Below, piece by piece: positions 35,714 through 45,015 of a stretch of 64,000 nt of DNA. Source of the stretch: Herbiconiux ginsengi (GTDB lineage: Bacteria; Actinomycetota; Actinomycetes; Actinomycetales; Microbacteriaceae); the NCBI RefSeq assembly GCF_900107435.1, contig NZ_FNPZ01000002.1, positions 698,979-762,978 of the forward strand, written 5' to 3'. A program made the translations under genes and the position numbers. The notes below the pieces were generated by a model that was not told where the DNA came from, searched no databases, and saw nothing but the letters and a program-made list of their open reading frames with translations. How positions within the stretch are numbered: position 1 is the stretch's first letter; each line of letters starts with the position of its first letter.

Positions 35714-36616
35714 ATGCACGAAGCTCCTGGCGCGCCGTATCTGCCCCCTCTGGCGCATCCGGAGCGGCAGCTGGGCGCACGGCGCTTCGACTTCGACCGC
35801 CAGGTGGCCGTGATGGCGATCGTGAACCGCACGCCCGACTCCTTCTTCGACCAGGGCGCGACCTTCGCTCTCGATCGAGCCGTCGATGCCGCCATCGCCG
35901 CCGCCGAGGCAGGCGCCGACTGGGTCGACATCGGGGGCGCCAAGTTCGCGCCGGGGCCGGAGATCTCGGCCTCCGAAGAACTCGATCGGGTTCTCCCCGT
36001 GGTCGAAGCCGTCGCCGCGCAGAGCGATGTCGTGATCTCGGTCGACACCTTCCGCGCATCCGTCGCCGCCGCCTGCGTGGCCGCGGGCGCCCATGTGGTG
36101 AACGACACCACGGGGCTGAGCGACCCCGAGATGGCTGGAGTGATCGCGGCATCCGGAGCCTCGCTCGTCATCACCCACAGCCTCGCCGAGCCGCGGAAGC
36201 CCTACCCGCACCCCCACTACGACGACATCGCCTCCGAGGTACGGGCGTTCCTCGAGGAGCGGATCGGGCGAGCGGTGGCGGCGGGCGTTCCCGCCGAGCG
36301 GCTCTTCGTCGACCCCGGCCACGACCTCAACAAGAACACGGTGCAGAGCCTGGAGCTGACGAGGCGCTTGGCCGAGATCACGAGCATCGGACTCCCGACA
36401 CTGGCCGCCGTGTCGAACAAGGACTTCGTGGGCGAGAGCCTCGGCGCCGAGAAGCACGACCGCCTGGAGGGCTCGATCGTGGCCGCCACCGCGTGCGTGC
36501 TCCTGGGCGCCCGGATCGTGCGGATGCACGACGTGCAGGCCTCCGTGGCGGCGATGCGGATGCTCGAAGCGATCCTCGGTTTCCGCGAGCCCGTGTGGGC
36601 TGCGCACAACGTCTGA
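35714..36616 (+). CDS. folP: Dihydropteroate synthase
   Basis: A 300-residue TIM-barrel enzyme that joins p-aminobenzoate and dihydropterin pyrophosphate in folate synthesis. The first signature is AVMAIVNRTPDSFFDQGATF; the second is GADWVDIGGAKFAPGPE, where classical enzymes have GAxxIDIGGESTRPG, so the SxR of the usual pocket is replaced. VFVDPGHDLNKN also differs from the usual DPGIGFGKT. These changes match the actinobacterial FolP2-like group, which may not be a true synthase. ATG 35714 is set by GGAGGA directly upstream. It is followed 16 bases later by a RibD-type reductase gene, probably in one operon. Confidence 0.8.
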   Translation: MHEAPGAPYLPPLAHPERQLGARRFDFDRQVAVMAIVNRTPDSFFDQGATFALDRAVDAAIAAAEAGADWVDIGGAKFAPGPEISASEELDRVLPVVEAVAAQSDVVISVDTFRASVAAACVAAGAHVVNDTTGLSDPEMAGVIAASGASLVITHSLAEPRKPYPHPHYDDIASEVRAFLEERIGRAVAAGVPAERLFVDPGHDLNKNTVQSLELTRRLAEITSIGLPTLAAVSNKDFVGESLGAEKHDRLEGSIVAATACVLLGARIVRMHDVQASVAAMRMLEAILGFREPVWAAHNV

Positions 36617-36632
36617 GCCGGGAGGCCCCGAG

Positions 36633-37397
36633 ATGACCGAGATCGTCGAACTCTTTCCGGAGGCGAGCGGAGCGCTCGGCCCCGCTGCACTGCTCGCTCG
36701 CTACGCACCGGCCGATCGCAGCGAGCCGCGCCTGCGGGTCAACTTCATTCAGAGCGTCGACGGATCGGCCACCCTCGAAGGACGCTCGGGCGGTCTGGGC
36801 GGTCCGGCCGACAAGGCCGTCTTCGACATCCTGCGCGGTGTCTCCGACGTCGTGCTCGTGGGTGCGGGCACCGCTCGCGCCGAGGGCTACGGAGCGCTCG
36901 TGGTCACCGACGACCTGGTGGAGTGGAGGCTCGGCCAGGGCCTTCCGGCGCATCCGGCCATGGCACTCGTGAGCAGCAGCCTCGACCTCGACCCGGCGAG
37001 CGATCTGTTCGCGAAAGCGTTCTCGCCCCCGATCGTCTTCACCGTGCCGTCGGCGCCGGCGGATGCGCGGGCTCGCCTCGCCGAGGTCGCCACGGTCATC
37101 GACGCCGGCGGCGCCGGGCCCGCGTCGGGCCGCGTCGATCCCGTGCTCGTGCGGCGCGAACTGCTCGACCGCGGCCTGTCGCAGGTGCTCTGCGAGGGCG
37201 GCCCGCGCTTGTTCGGCGACCTGATCGCCGCCGATCTCGTCGACGAGCTCTGCCTCACACTGAGCCCGGTGCTCGAGGGCGGTGGCGGACCACGGATCGC
37301 GCTGCCCGCTCGCGACGGGGTGGTTCCCCGCGGGCTCGAGCTCGTGTCGCTGCTGCGCAGCGGCAGCATGCTGCTCTCGCGCTGGGCGCGCACCTGA
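36633..37397 (+). CDS. Pyrimidine reductase family protein (RibD C-terminal / DHFR-like fold)
   Basis: A 254-residue NADPH-dependent reductase-like protein. Residues LRVNFIQSVDGSATLEGRSGGLGGPADKAVF and VVLVGAGTARAEGYGAL form the substrate and cofactor regions of RibD_C proteins; SQVLCEGGPRLFGDLIAADLVDELCLTLSPVL completes the domain. It lacks the RibD deaminase domain. It lies 16 bases after the folP-like gene; together they may act on a pterin or flavin precursor, but this is inferred from context only. Confidence 0.87.
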   Translation: MTEIVELFPEASGALGPAALLARYAPADRSEPRLRVNFIQSVDGSATLEGRSGGLGGPADKAVFDILRGVSDVVLVGAGTARAEGYGALVVTDDLVEWRLGQGLPAHPAMALVSSSLDLDPASDLFAKAFSPPIVFTVPSAPADARARLAEVATVIDAGGAGPASGRVDPVLVRRELLDRGLSQVLCEGGPRLFGDLIAADLVDELCLTLSPVLEGGGGPRIALPARDGVVPRGLELVSLLRSGSMLLSRWART

Positions 37398-37441
37398 CGT
37401 CCGAGGCGCGAAGGAGCGCGGCGAGCCGCTAATCTCGTCGC

Positions 37442-38170
37442 ATGGGGAGCCCTTCGACCGCGAGCGACAGCGCGGGTGACAGCGGCGTGGGCGCCGCCAC
37501 CAGGCCGGCCGTAGCCGCCCCCGCCGGCGACGGCTGGTCGCGCCACAGCACCCGCGCCGCCCTCGCGTTCACGGCGGCCGACATCCTCGCCACCCTGCTC
37601 TTCGCCTTCGAGGGGGCGCGCCTGGCCGCGGAGGGCGGGCTTGACGTGTTCGGAATCGTGGTGGTGGGCTGCGCCTCGTCGCTGGTGGGCGGCATCCTGC
37701 GCGATCTGCTGCTCGGAGACACCCCGCCGTTCGCGTTCCGCTCCCCCTCGCGCATCCTGGTGGCCCTGCTCGGCTCGCTGATCGCGTTCGCCGTGGTCGC
37801 CGGCAACGCCTCGGCCCCCGACGATCTGTTCGCGGTGCTGGATGCGCTCGGCCTCGCCCTGTTCGCGATCACCGGCGCCGAGAAAGCCCTCGACCACGGT
37901 TCGAACGGATGGGTGGTCGTCATCCTCGGCACCCTCACGGCGGTCGGCGGAGGGGTCACCCGCGACGTGCTGTTGGCCGGTGTCCCCTCAGTCCTCACCT
38001 CGAGCGTCTACGCGTCAGCAGCCGCGGCAGGCTCCCTGGCGGTGTTCCTGGCGGCTCGAGCCCGTCTCACTCCGCCGATGGCGATGACGATCGGATTCGT
38101 CGTCTGCGCATCGCTCCGCATCCTGGCGATCGTCTTCGACTGGCAGTTGCCCCACCTCGTCGCCCGCTAG
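37442..38170 (+). CDS. Trimeric intracellular cation channel (TRIC/UPF0126) family protein
   Basis: A 242-residue membrane protein with about seven helices and internal duplication of the TRIC half-repeat. Two Gly-rich turns are diagnostic: [19 protein letters not shown] in the first half and [18 protein letters not shown] in the second. Bacterial members conduct monovalent cations. The N-terminal 35 residues are a disordered Ala/Gly/Ser leader. Its end overlaps the convergent helicase gene by 4 bases. Confidence 0.92.
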
Positions 38171-40707
38171 AGCTGGTCGACCGCCACCACGCGCACCACC
38201 GCCACACCCGCCTCGTTCGAGGCCGCGAGGTCGATCTCGGCCGAGATGCCCCAGTCGTGGTCGCCGGCCGGGTCGTCGAAGATCTGCCGGGCGCGCCAGA
38301 CCGTGGGCGTCTCGTCGAGGATGAGCAGGGCCGCACTCCGGGCGTGCGGGCCGATGCCCACCGAGTCGTGCACGTCGTAGTAGTCGTCCATCGCGGAGGC
38401 CCAGCGGTCGGCCGAGAAGCCCGACGCGGCATCCAGTTCACCGAGCTCCGTCCAGGCCTCGCGTGCCGCCAGCGTGACCCGCCGGAACAGCTCGTTGCGC
38501 ACCAGGATGCGGAACGCCCGCGGATTCGAGGTGAGCAACCGCGGGGCGGGCGGCACGATCGCCTCTTCCGAATCCTCACGAGCGGCCGCCGCGGCCACCG
38601 CCTCGGGGTTGATCAACGCCTCCCACTCGTCGAGCACGCTGGAGTCGGTCTGCCGCACCAGCTCGCCGAGCCACTCGATCAGGTCGAGCAGGTCGTCGTT
38701 CTTGTATTCGTCGGGAACCGTGGTACGGAGCGTGCGGTAGGCGTCCGAGAGGTACCGGAGCACGAGACCCTCCGAGCGCGCGAGCCGGTAGAAGGCGGTG
38801 TACTCGCCGAACGACATCGCCCGCTCGTACATGTCGCGGATCACCGACTTCGGCGAGATGTCGAAGTCGCCGATCCAGGGCTGTGTGGCCCTGTAGGTAT
38901 CGAAGGCCTCGCCGAGCAACCCCGCGAGCGGCTTCGGGTAGGTGACCTCGTCGAGCAGCTCCATGCGCTGCTCGTACTCGATGCCCTCGGCCTTCATCGC
39001 CTGCACGGCCTCGCCGCGGGCCACGAACTGCTGCGCCGAGAGCACGGGACGCGGGTCGTCGAGGATGGCCTCGGTCACCGACACCACGTCGAGCGCGAAG
39101 GTGGGCGACTCCTCGTCGAGCAGGTCGTAGACGGCGAGCGCGAACGGCGACAGCGGTTGGTTGAGCGCGAAGTTCGGCTGCAGGTCGACCGTGAGCCGGA
39201 TGAGGGTCTGCCCGGTCGTCGCATCCGTCACCTCCTCCACCACCCCGGCGGTGCGCAGGGTGCGGTAGATGGCGAGGGCCTGACGGATGAGGTCGCGCTG
39301 CCGGGGCCTCGGCTCATGGTTGTCTTCGAGCAGTTCGCGCATCGACGTGAACACGTCGCCCCCGCGCGCGATGGTATTGAGCACCATGGCGTGCGTCACG
39401 GTGAGGTGCGAGGTGAGCCGCTCGGGCTGCGCCGCGATGAGCTTCTCGAAGCTCGGCTCGCCCCAGGAGACGAAGCCCTCCGGCGCCTTCTTGCGGATGA
39501 ACTTGCGCCGCTTCTTCGGGTCGTCGCCCATCTTCGCGAGCGCCTTGAGGTTCTCGGTCTCGTGCTCGGGCGCCTGCACCACCACGGTTCCCGCGGTGTC
39601 GAAGCCCGCACGGCCGGCCCGCCCGGCGATCTGGTGGAACTCGCGCGCGGTGAGCTGGCGCATCCGGGTGCCGTCGAATTTCGTCAGTGCCGACAGCAGC
39701 ACGGTGCGGATCGGCACGTTGATGCCCACGCCCAGCGTGTCGGTGCCGCAGATCACGCGGAGGAGACCCCGCTGAGCCAGTCGCTCGACCAGGCGCCGGT
39801 ACTTCGGCAGCATGCCCGCGTGGTGCACGCCGATGCCGAGGCGCAGCAGGCGCGAGAGGGTCTTGCCGAATGCCGTGGTGAAGCGGAACGGCCCGATCAG
39901 CTCGGCGATCTCGTCGCGCATCGCCCGTGTGGCGACCGTGATGCTGGAGAGCGCCTGCGCCCGCTCGACCGCGGCGAGCTGCGCGAAGTGCACGATGTAG
40001 ATCGGAGCGCGCTGAGTGGCGAGCAGCTCTTCGACGGTCTCCTGGATCGGGGTGGTCGCGTAGCTGTAACTGAGCGGCACCGGGCGGTCGACGCCGGTGA
40101 TCACCGTGGTCTCGCGGCCCGTTCGGCGGGACAGGTCTTCGGCCAGCCAGTCGACCTCGCCGAGCGTCGCCGACATCAGCACGAACTGCACGCCCGGGAG
40201 CGTGAGGATCGGCACCTGCCAGGCCCAGCCGCGATCGGGGTCGGAGTAGAAGTGGAACTCGTCCATCACGACCTGGCCCACCTCGGTGCCCTCGCCGTGC
40301 CGCAGGGCCAGGTTCGCGAGGATCTCGGCGGTCGCGCAGATGATCGGCGCATCCGGGTTCACGGAGGAGTCGCCCGTGACCATGCCCACGTTCTCGGCGC
40401 CGAAGATCTCGACCAGGTCGAAGAACTTCTCCGACACCAGGGCCTTGATCGGTGCCGTGTAGTAGGTGCGGATGCCCTGCGCCAGAGCGACGGCGTGCGC
40501 GCCGACCGCGACGAGCGACTTGCCGGTGCCGGTGGGGGTGGAGAGGATGACGTTCTCGCCCGAGACGATTGCGACGATCGACTCGTCCTGCGCCGGGTAG
40601 AGCGGGGTGCCGCGGTCGGCGGCCCAGCTCGCGAAGGCGTCGTAGGCGGCATCCGCGTCGTAGGGGTCCGGCATGTCCGGACGGGACGGGAACGCGGATG
40701 TCGGCAC
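38167..40707 (-). CDS. DEAD/DEAH-box (Ski2-like) helicase with DUF3516 domain
   Basis: An 846-residue superfamily 2 RNA helicase. Walker A is [12 protein letters not shown] near 57, motif Ia [12 protein letters not shown], motif [10 protein letters not shown] (DEFH in place of DEVH), motif [12 protein letters not shown], motif [17 protein letters not shown], motif [14 protein letters not shown]. The C-terminal ~350 residues are DUF3516, found on actinobacterial Ski2/Mtr4-like helicases thought to act in RNA turnover. ATG 40707 is used; a Met eleven codons in is an alternative. Divergent from the S4-domain gene; a long hairpin lies between. Confidence 0.92.
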
Positions 40708-40760
40708 CCGCCCAGCCTAGGCGGTGGGTGCCGAGTGCCGGACGCGACGATGGTTCCTCC

Positions 40761-40828
40761 GTTTCGGGAGGAGGAGACGCGAACCGGGGCCGAAATCGAC
40801 CGAGGTTTGCGTCTCCTCCTCCCGAAAC
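40761..40828. repeat. 20-bp perfect inverted repeat, GGGAGGAGGAG hairpin (copy 1)
   Basis: GTTTCGGGAGGAGGAGACGC at 40761-40780 is the exact reverse complement of 40809-40828; pairing continues for about 5 more bases with one mismatch, leaving an ~18-base loop. It lies between two divergent genes, so it is not an ordinary terminator. The core TTTCGGGAGGAGGAG and its complement recur at 56685-56750. Confidence 0.85.
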
Positions 40829-40881
40829 GACGGCACCGGGCCTCCCGGCGCGCATCCGGAGTGATGTGCGAGGCTGTCGGC

Positions 40882-41265
40882 ATGGTTTCGGAAGGCTCCG
40901 TGCGCGTCGACAGCTGGCTCTGGGCGGTGCGCGTCTACAAGACGCGGTCCGCCGCCACCGCTGCGTGCCGCGCCGGGCATGTGCGCCTCAACGGCGAGCG
41001 CGTGAAGGCCGCCCAGAACGTGCGGGTGGGCGACGAGGTGCGGGCCAGGATCAGCGGCTTCGACCGCATCCTCACGGTGCGCGCGCTCGCCGTGAAACGC
41101 GGATCGGCGGCCGTCGCGGCCACCTGCTTCACCGACCTCACGCCGCCTCCCCCGCCTCGCGAATCCGTGGCCTTCGTGCCGGTGCGCGACCGCGGCACCG
41201 GGCGCCCGACCAAGCGCGACCGTCGTGAGATCGAACGGCTGCGCGGTGTCAGGGACGACTACTAA
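40882..41265 (+). CDS. S4-domain RNA-binding protein (Hsp15-like)
   Basis: A 127-residue protein. The S4 domain covers ~5-65: VRVDSWLWAVRVYKTRSAATAACRAGHVRLNGERVKAAQNVRVGDEV, the pattern of E. coli Hsp15, which binds stalled 50S subunits carrying peptidyl-tRNA. A basic C-terminal tail (GRPTKRDRREIERLRG) fits RNA binding. ATG 40882 has GAGG 8 bases upstream and matches family length; ATG 40864 is an alternative six codons earlier. The long coiled-coil protein gene follows 69 bases later. Confidence 0.88.
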   Translation: MVSEGSVRVDSWLWAVRVYKTRSAATAACRAGHVRLNGERVKAAQNVRVGDEVRARISGFDRILTVRALAVKRGSAAVAATCFTDLTPPPPPRESVAFVPVRDRGTGRPTKRDRREIERLRGVRDDY

Positions 41266-41334
41266 CCTTGACTCTGACGAGCCGCAGCGACGAGCGCTCG
41301 CCATCCCCTTCTCAGCGAGGCCAGTAGGAGCATC

Positions 41335-43614
41335 ATGTCTGACGCACCCCCGACCGAATACCAGCTCACCGGACGCGATCGCACCGCGCTGAAGTTCGTG
41401 GGGGCATCGCTGGCGATCGGCAGCCCCGAGTTCCGACAGCGCTACGAGACCATCGTCGACGAGCTCTACCGCCACCACTTCATCGATCCCACCGCCCGGC
41501 CGGCCTACGAACCGCCGGTCGTCGTGCCGGTCGAAGAGGTCGAGACCGAAGACCCGCTGGAGATCATCCGCGAGCAGCTCGGCCTCGTCTTCGACGACCG
41601 CCGCGCCCGCGACACGGCGCGATCGGATGCGGAGGCCCGGCTCGCCGAGACGTCGGCCCAGCTCGCTGAGATGACCGCTCGCTACGAGGACACACAGGCG
41701 CGACTGGATGCGACGGCCGCCACCCTCGCGGCGCGCGAAGGCGAACTGGCCGCCCTGCACCAGCAGTACGCCGTCGACACGGCGGCGCTGCAACAGCAGC
41801 TCGCCGACGAGACGGCACGGCACGGCGCCCAGCTCGCCGACGAGACCGGTCGGCTGCAGGCCGAACTGGCCGCGACGACCACACGGCTCACCGAGGAGCA
41901 GCAGGCGTCGACGGCCGGATACGAGGCGCAGATCGCCGGCCTGCTCGCCGCCCACGCGACCCAGCTCGAAGAGCTGCACGCCGCGCACACCACCCAGGTG
42001 ACGCAGCTCACCGCATCGCATGACGCGCAGATCGCGCAGCTGACCGGCGCCCATGCCGCTCAGCTCGAGGAGTTGCAGCAAGCCCACGACACCGAGAGCT
42101 CGCAGCTGCGCGCCGGGCACGCGTCCGAGGCCGAGGAGTTGCGACTGCACGACGAGCAGCTGCGGGCGGCCCACGCGGCCCAGCTCGAAGAGCTCGCAGC
42201 CCAGCACGCCGCGGAGACCACGCAGCTGCGGGAGCAGTCCGCGGCCGAGATCGCCGAACTCCGGGCCGAGCACGCGGCCGAGACCGACCGCCTGCGCGCC
42301 GAAGCCGCCGCAGCAGCGGAGCAGGCGCGTGGCGACTACGAAGCCACGGTCGCCGAGCTGCAGCGCACCCGAGCCGACGCCGCCGCCGAGGCCGAACGGG
42401 TGCAGGCCGAGGCCGCCGCCGAGGCCGAACGGGTGCGAAGCGAGGCTGCCGCGGCGGCCGCTCTGCTCACCACCGAGCACGCCGCCGAGGCCGAGCGGCT
42501 GCGCGCCGAGGCCACGGATGCCGCGGCTCGGCTCCAGGCCGAGGTGGACGCCGCGCGGGCTGAGGCCGAGGAGCTGCGCGCCGGCCACGCGACCGAGACC
42601 GAGGGGCTGCGCAGTGAGGCGCAAGCGGAAGCCGAGCGCATCCGCGCCGAGGCGCAGGCCGAAGCTGAGGCCGCACGGGCCGAGGCGGAAGCAGAAGGTG
42701 AAGCCGCCCGGGCAGAGGCGCAGGCCGAAGCGGATGCCGCGCGCGCCGAGGCCGAGCGCATCCGCGCCGAGGCGGAAGCCGAAACCGAGCGCCTGCGCGC
42801 CGAGACCGCAGCCGCGCTCGAGCAGCTCGCCGCCGAGACCGAGCAGCTCCGGGCCGAGCACGCCGCCACGCTGGCGGGCCTCGCCTCACAGGGCGAAGGC
42901 GCAGAAGCGCAGGCAGCGCAGACCGCCGCCGACCTCGACGACGCCCGCGCCCGCATCAGTGTGCTGGAGAGCGAACTCGCCGACGCTCGCGACGAGACCG
43001 AGTCCGCCCGAGCAGCCGTGTTCGCCGAGGAGATCCCCTCGGAGGCCGACGCGGCCGCCCTCGACGAGGCTCGCGCCCGGGTCGCCGAGCTCGAGGAGCA
43101 GCTTGCCGAAGCCCAGGCCACGGCGGATGCGGCGACCGCGGCCGCAGCGACCGCATCCGCCGCCGCTGCCGCTGCGGCCGCCGAGCGCGAGGCTGAGGCC
43201 GCCGGAGCCGCCGCGAGCGCCGCGGCTGCGGTGGCCGTCGCTGCACCGGCCGCCGACCCGGCCGAGCTGGAAGAAGCCCGCGCCCTGGTCGCCGACCTCG
43301 AGAACGAATTGACGGCGGCGCGCACCGAGATCGGCATCCTCGCCGACGAGCGCGACCGGGCGCTCTCCGATTCGGCCATCTCGCTCGAAGACCGCGAGAA
43401 GCTGAGCGACGCCCTCACCGAGCTGCAAGCAAGCCGCAGCGTCTCGGTCGCCGCCATCGAGGCCGAGCTGCGGTCGGCGCGTGCCCTCGTCGACGAGATC
43501 GAGGAGATCGCCACCGGCCAGCTCTGCGCCGAAGACGAGACGAGCGAGTACGCGATCGGCGCGAACGACGCCGCCGTGCTGGTGCTCAACGCGATCGCGG
43601 GCGAGACCGACTGA
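41335..43614 (+). CDS. Large cytoplasmic coiled-coil protein
   Basis: A 759-residue protein dominated by Ala, Glu, Arg and Gln. Residues 1-75 form a small head (TEYQLTGRDRTALKFVGASLAIGS; FRQRYETIVDELYRHHF). Residues ~80-710 are almost uninterrupted coiled coil, with a quasi-repeat of about eleven residues in the middle (AEAERIRAEAQ, EAARAEAEAE). A short Ala-rich break occurs near 600-640, and the last ~40 residues are again globular (ATGQLCAEDETSEYAIGANDAAVLVLNAIAG). No signal peptide or membrane segment. The architecture recalls filament-forming cytoskeletal proteins such as Streptomyces FilP/Scy, but no homology can be claimed by eye. Confidence 0.82.
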   Translation: MSDAPPTEYQLTGRDRTALKFVGASLAIGSPEFRQRYETIVDELYRHHFIDPTARPAYEPPVVVPVEEVETEDPLEIIREQLGLVFDDRRARDTARSDAEARLAETSAQLAEMTARYEDTQARLDATAATLAAREGELAALHQQYAVDTAALQQQLADETARHGAQLADETGRLQAELAATTTRLTEEQQASTAGYEAQIAGLLAAHATQLEELHAAHTTQVTQLTASHDAQIAQLTGAHAAQLEELQQAHDTESSQLRAGHASEAEELRLHDEQLRAAHAAQLEELAAQHAAETTQLREQSAAEIAELRAEHAAETDRLRAEAAAAAEQARGDYEATVAELQRTRADAAAEAERVQAEAAAEAERVRSEAAAAAALLTTEHAAEAERLRAEATDAAARLQAEVDAARAEAEELRAGHATETEGLRSEAQAEAERIRAEAQAEAEAARAEAEAEGEAARAEAQAEADAARAEAERIRAEAEAETERLRAETAAALEQLAAETEQLRAEHAATLAGLASQGEGAEAQAAQTAADLDDARARISVLESELADARDETESARAAVFAEEIPSEADAAALDEARARVAELEEQLAEAQATADAATAAAATASAAAAAAAAEREAEAAGAAASAAAAVAVAAPAADPAELEEARALVADLENELTAARTEIGILADERDRALSDSAISLEDREKLSDALTELQASRSVSVAAIEAELRSARALVDEIEEIATGQLCAEDETSEYAIGANDAAVLVLNAIAGETD

Positions 43615-43654
43615 GCCGCCACGGTGGGCGATCCGCGAGCATCCGGCTTCTCGA

Positions 43655-43671
43655 TGTGTACACTGCCCACA
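43655..43671. promoter_or_regulatory. Operator-like palindrome upstream of TetR gene
   Basis: TGTGTACACTGCCCACA, an imperfect 17-base dyad about 90 bases before the TetR start. It shares GATGTGTACAnTGnCCACAA with the site at 57176-57192 upstream of a VOC-family gene. A TACACT box inside could be a -10 element, which would place the operator over the promoter. Confidence 0.55.
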
Positions 43672-43760
43672 ACAGCGCGTGTCCTGCTGACGACCGGATG
43701 CGTGCGTGAACACATCGAACACGCCGCCTGGCGGCCCGATCCACCGGTCAGAGAACTCCG

Positions 43761-44402
43761 ATGAGCGACGATCCCGAAAACCCCGGTCGCACCACCTACC
43801 GGCACGGCGACCTCCGCGGCGCCCTCATCGCCGCCGGCGTGGAGATGGCGCGGGAAGGCGGCCCGAGGGCCGTCGTGCTCCGCGAGGCCACCCGGCGGGC
43901 CGGTGTCTCCCCCAATGCCGCCTATCGCCATTTCGCCGACCGCGCCGCGTTGCTGCACGCGGTCTCCGACACCTGTCTCGGTTTCGCGGCCGATCGCATC
44001 CAGCAGGCGCTCGACGAGCATCCGCCTACTGGAGACGCCGAGGCCGATGCCCGGATGGCCCTGCGCGCGGTCGGTCTCGGATACATCGCGTTCGCCCGCG
44101 AGGAGCCGGGGCTGTTCCGCACCGCGTTCTCGGTGCCCGACGACTTGCGCCAGGCGATGTCTCCTGCCAAGGCGGGGCGCAACGGACTGACGCCGTTCCA
44201 GCTTGTGGGCGGCGCGCTCGACGCTCTGGTCGCGGCGGGTGTCATCCCGCCCGAACGCCGGGAGAACGCGGAATTCCTCGCCTGGGCGGCGGTGCACGGC
44301 CTCGGCATGCTCGTGATCGACGGCCCCCTCCGCGGCCTCGACGACCGCATGATCGACTACTCGACGGACCGCCTCCTCGACATGGTCGACCGCGGCCTGT
44401 AA
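43761..44402 (+). CDS. TetR/AcrR family regulator
   Basis: A 213-residue repressor-type protein. The N-terminal helix-turn-helix is YRHGDLRGALIAAGVEMAREGG, then VVLREATRRAGVSPNAAYRHFADRAALLHAV. The C-terminal ligand-binding part has the WHG-type ending (EFLAWAAVHGLGMLVIDGPL). The palindrome at 43655-43671 is a likely autoregulatory site. The same motif in front of the distant VOC gene suggests a small regulon. It is followed by a 613-base gene-free repeat region. Confidence 0.9.
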   Translation: MSDDPENPGRTTYRHGDLRGALIAAGVEMAREGGPRAVVLREATRRAGVSPNAAYRHFADRAALLHAVSDTCLGFAADRIQQALDEHPPTGDAEADARMALRAVGLGYIAFAREEPGLFRTAFSVPDDLRQAMSPAKAGRNGLTPFQLVGGALDALVAAGVIPPERRENAEFLAWAAVHGLGMLVIDGPLRGLDDRMIDYSTDRLLDMVDRGL

Positions 44403-44433
44403 GACGGTCCCCCACCCCAAGCTGCCGTACGAG

Positions 44434-44811
44434 CCCGCAGGCCACGGGCCGCGCTCAGCGATCCGAGGTGAACGCCCCGCCGCACCACCCAAACAGCGCG
44501 ACACGAGACCGCAGGCCACGGGCCCCGCTCAGACGACCCACGGCTAACACGAGGCCGCACCACCGAAATAGGGCGCCATGAGACCGCAGGCCACGGGCCC
44601 CGCTCAGACGACCCAGAGTGAGCGCCCCGCCGCACCACCCAAACAGCGCGACACGAGACCGCACGCCACGGGCCCCGCTCAGACGACCCAGAGTGAGCGC
44701 CCCGCCGCACCACCCAAACAGCGCGACACGAGACCGCACGCCACGGGCCCCGCTCAACGACCCAGAGTGAGCGCCCCGCCGCACCACCCAAACAGCGCGA
44801 CACGAGAAGGC
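44434..44811. repeat. 75-bp tandem repeat array, about five units
   Basis: Units starting at the shared GCCACGGG word are found at 44441, 44515, 44590, 44665 and 44740, i.e. every 74-75 bases; a sixth diverged unit begins at 44814. Each contains CTCAGACGACCCAGAGTGAG or a variant, then CCGCACCACCCAAACAGCG. The period is a multiple of three, so repetitive open frames appear on both strands. Unit composition rather than codon use dictates those peptides, so I treat the array as non-coding. It occupies most of the gene-free stretch 44403-45015. Confidence 0.85.
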
Positions 44812-44945
44812 GGGCCGCGGGCAGCGCTCGACGACCCAGGGTGAGCGCGAGGCCGCGAAGCGACCTCACGCGAACATGTCGCCCGGCGCCGCAGAAGCGG
44901 CGGCGCCGGCAACGAGCGCCCGCCCAGCCGAAGGCCGGGCGAGCG
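44812..44945 (+). repeat. Interspersed repeat, copy R1
   Basis: Module A, GCTCGACGACCCAGGGTGAG within 44826-44848, is followed by module B, CGAACATGTCGCC then a GGCGCCGC / GCGGCGGCGCC stem (44860-44919), and a third short stem (CGCCCAGCC...GGCCGGGCG). The same order occurs at 55262-55440 and 63103-63280. It directly continues the 75-bp array, whose units are degenerate copies of module A. Confidence 0.85.
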
Positions 44946-45015
44946 CGGGAAAGCATGACCCGCTACCCAGCCCCCTCCCACGCGGCACATCACACCCGGA
45001 AACTAGACTGGACCC

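Noticed and set aside
37909-40881. Long plus-strand frame running into the S4-domain gene
   Set aside because: It covers the TRIC gene in another frame and the helicase gene antisense; only the last 127 codons match a protein family.
44434-44811. CRISPR-like array
   Set aside because: Whole 75-bp units repeat without unique spacers, and there is no cas gene in the window.
44578-44844. Repetitive 88-residue frame, and similar frames on the other strand
   Set aside because: They follow from the 75-bp tandem array, whose period is a multiple of three. No ribosome site or non-repetitive part supports translation.
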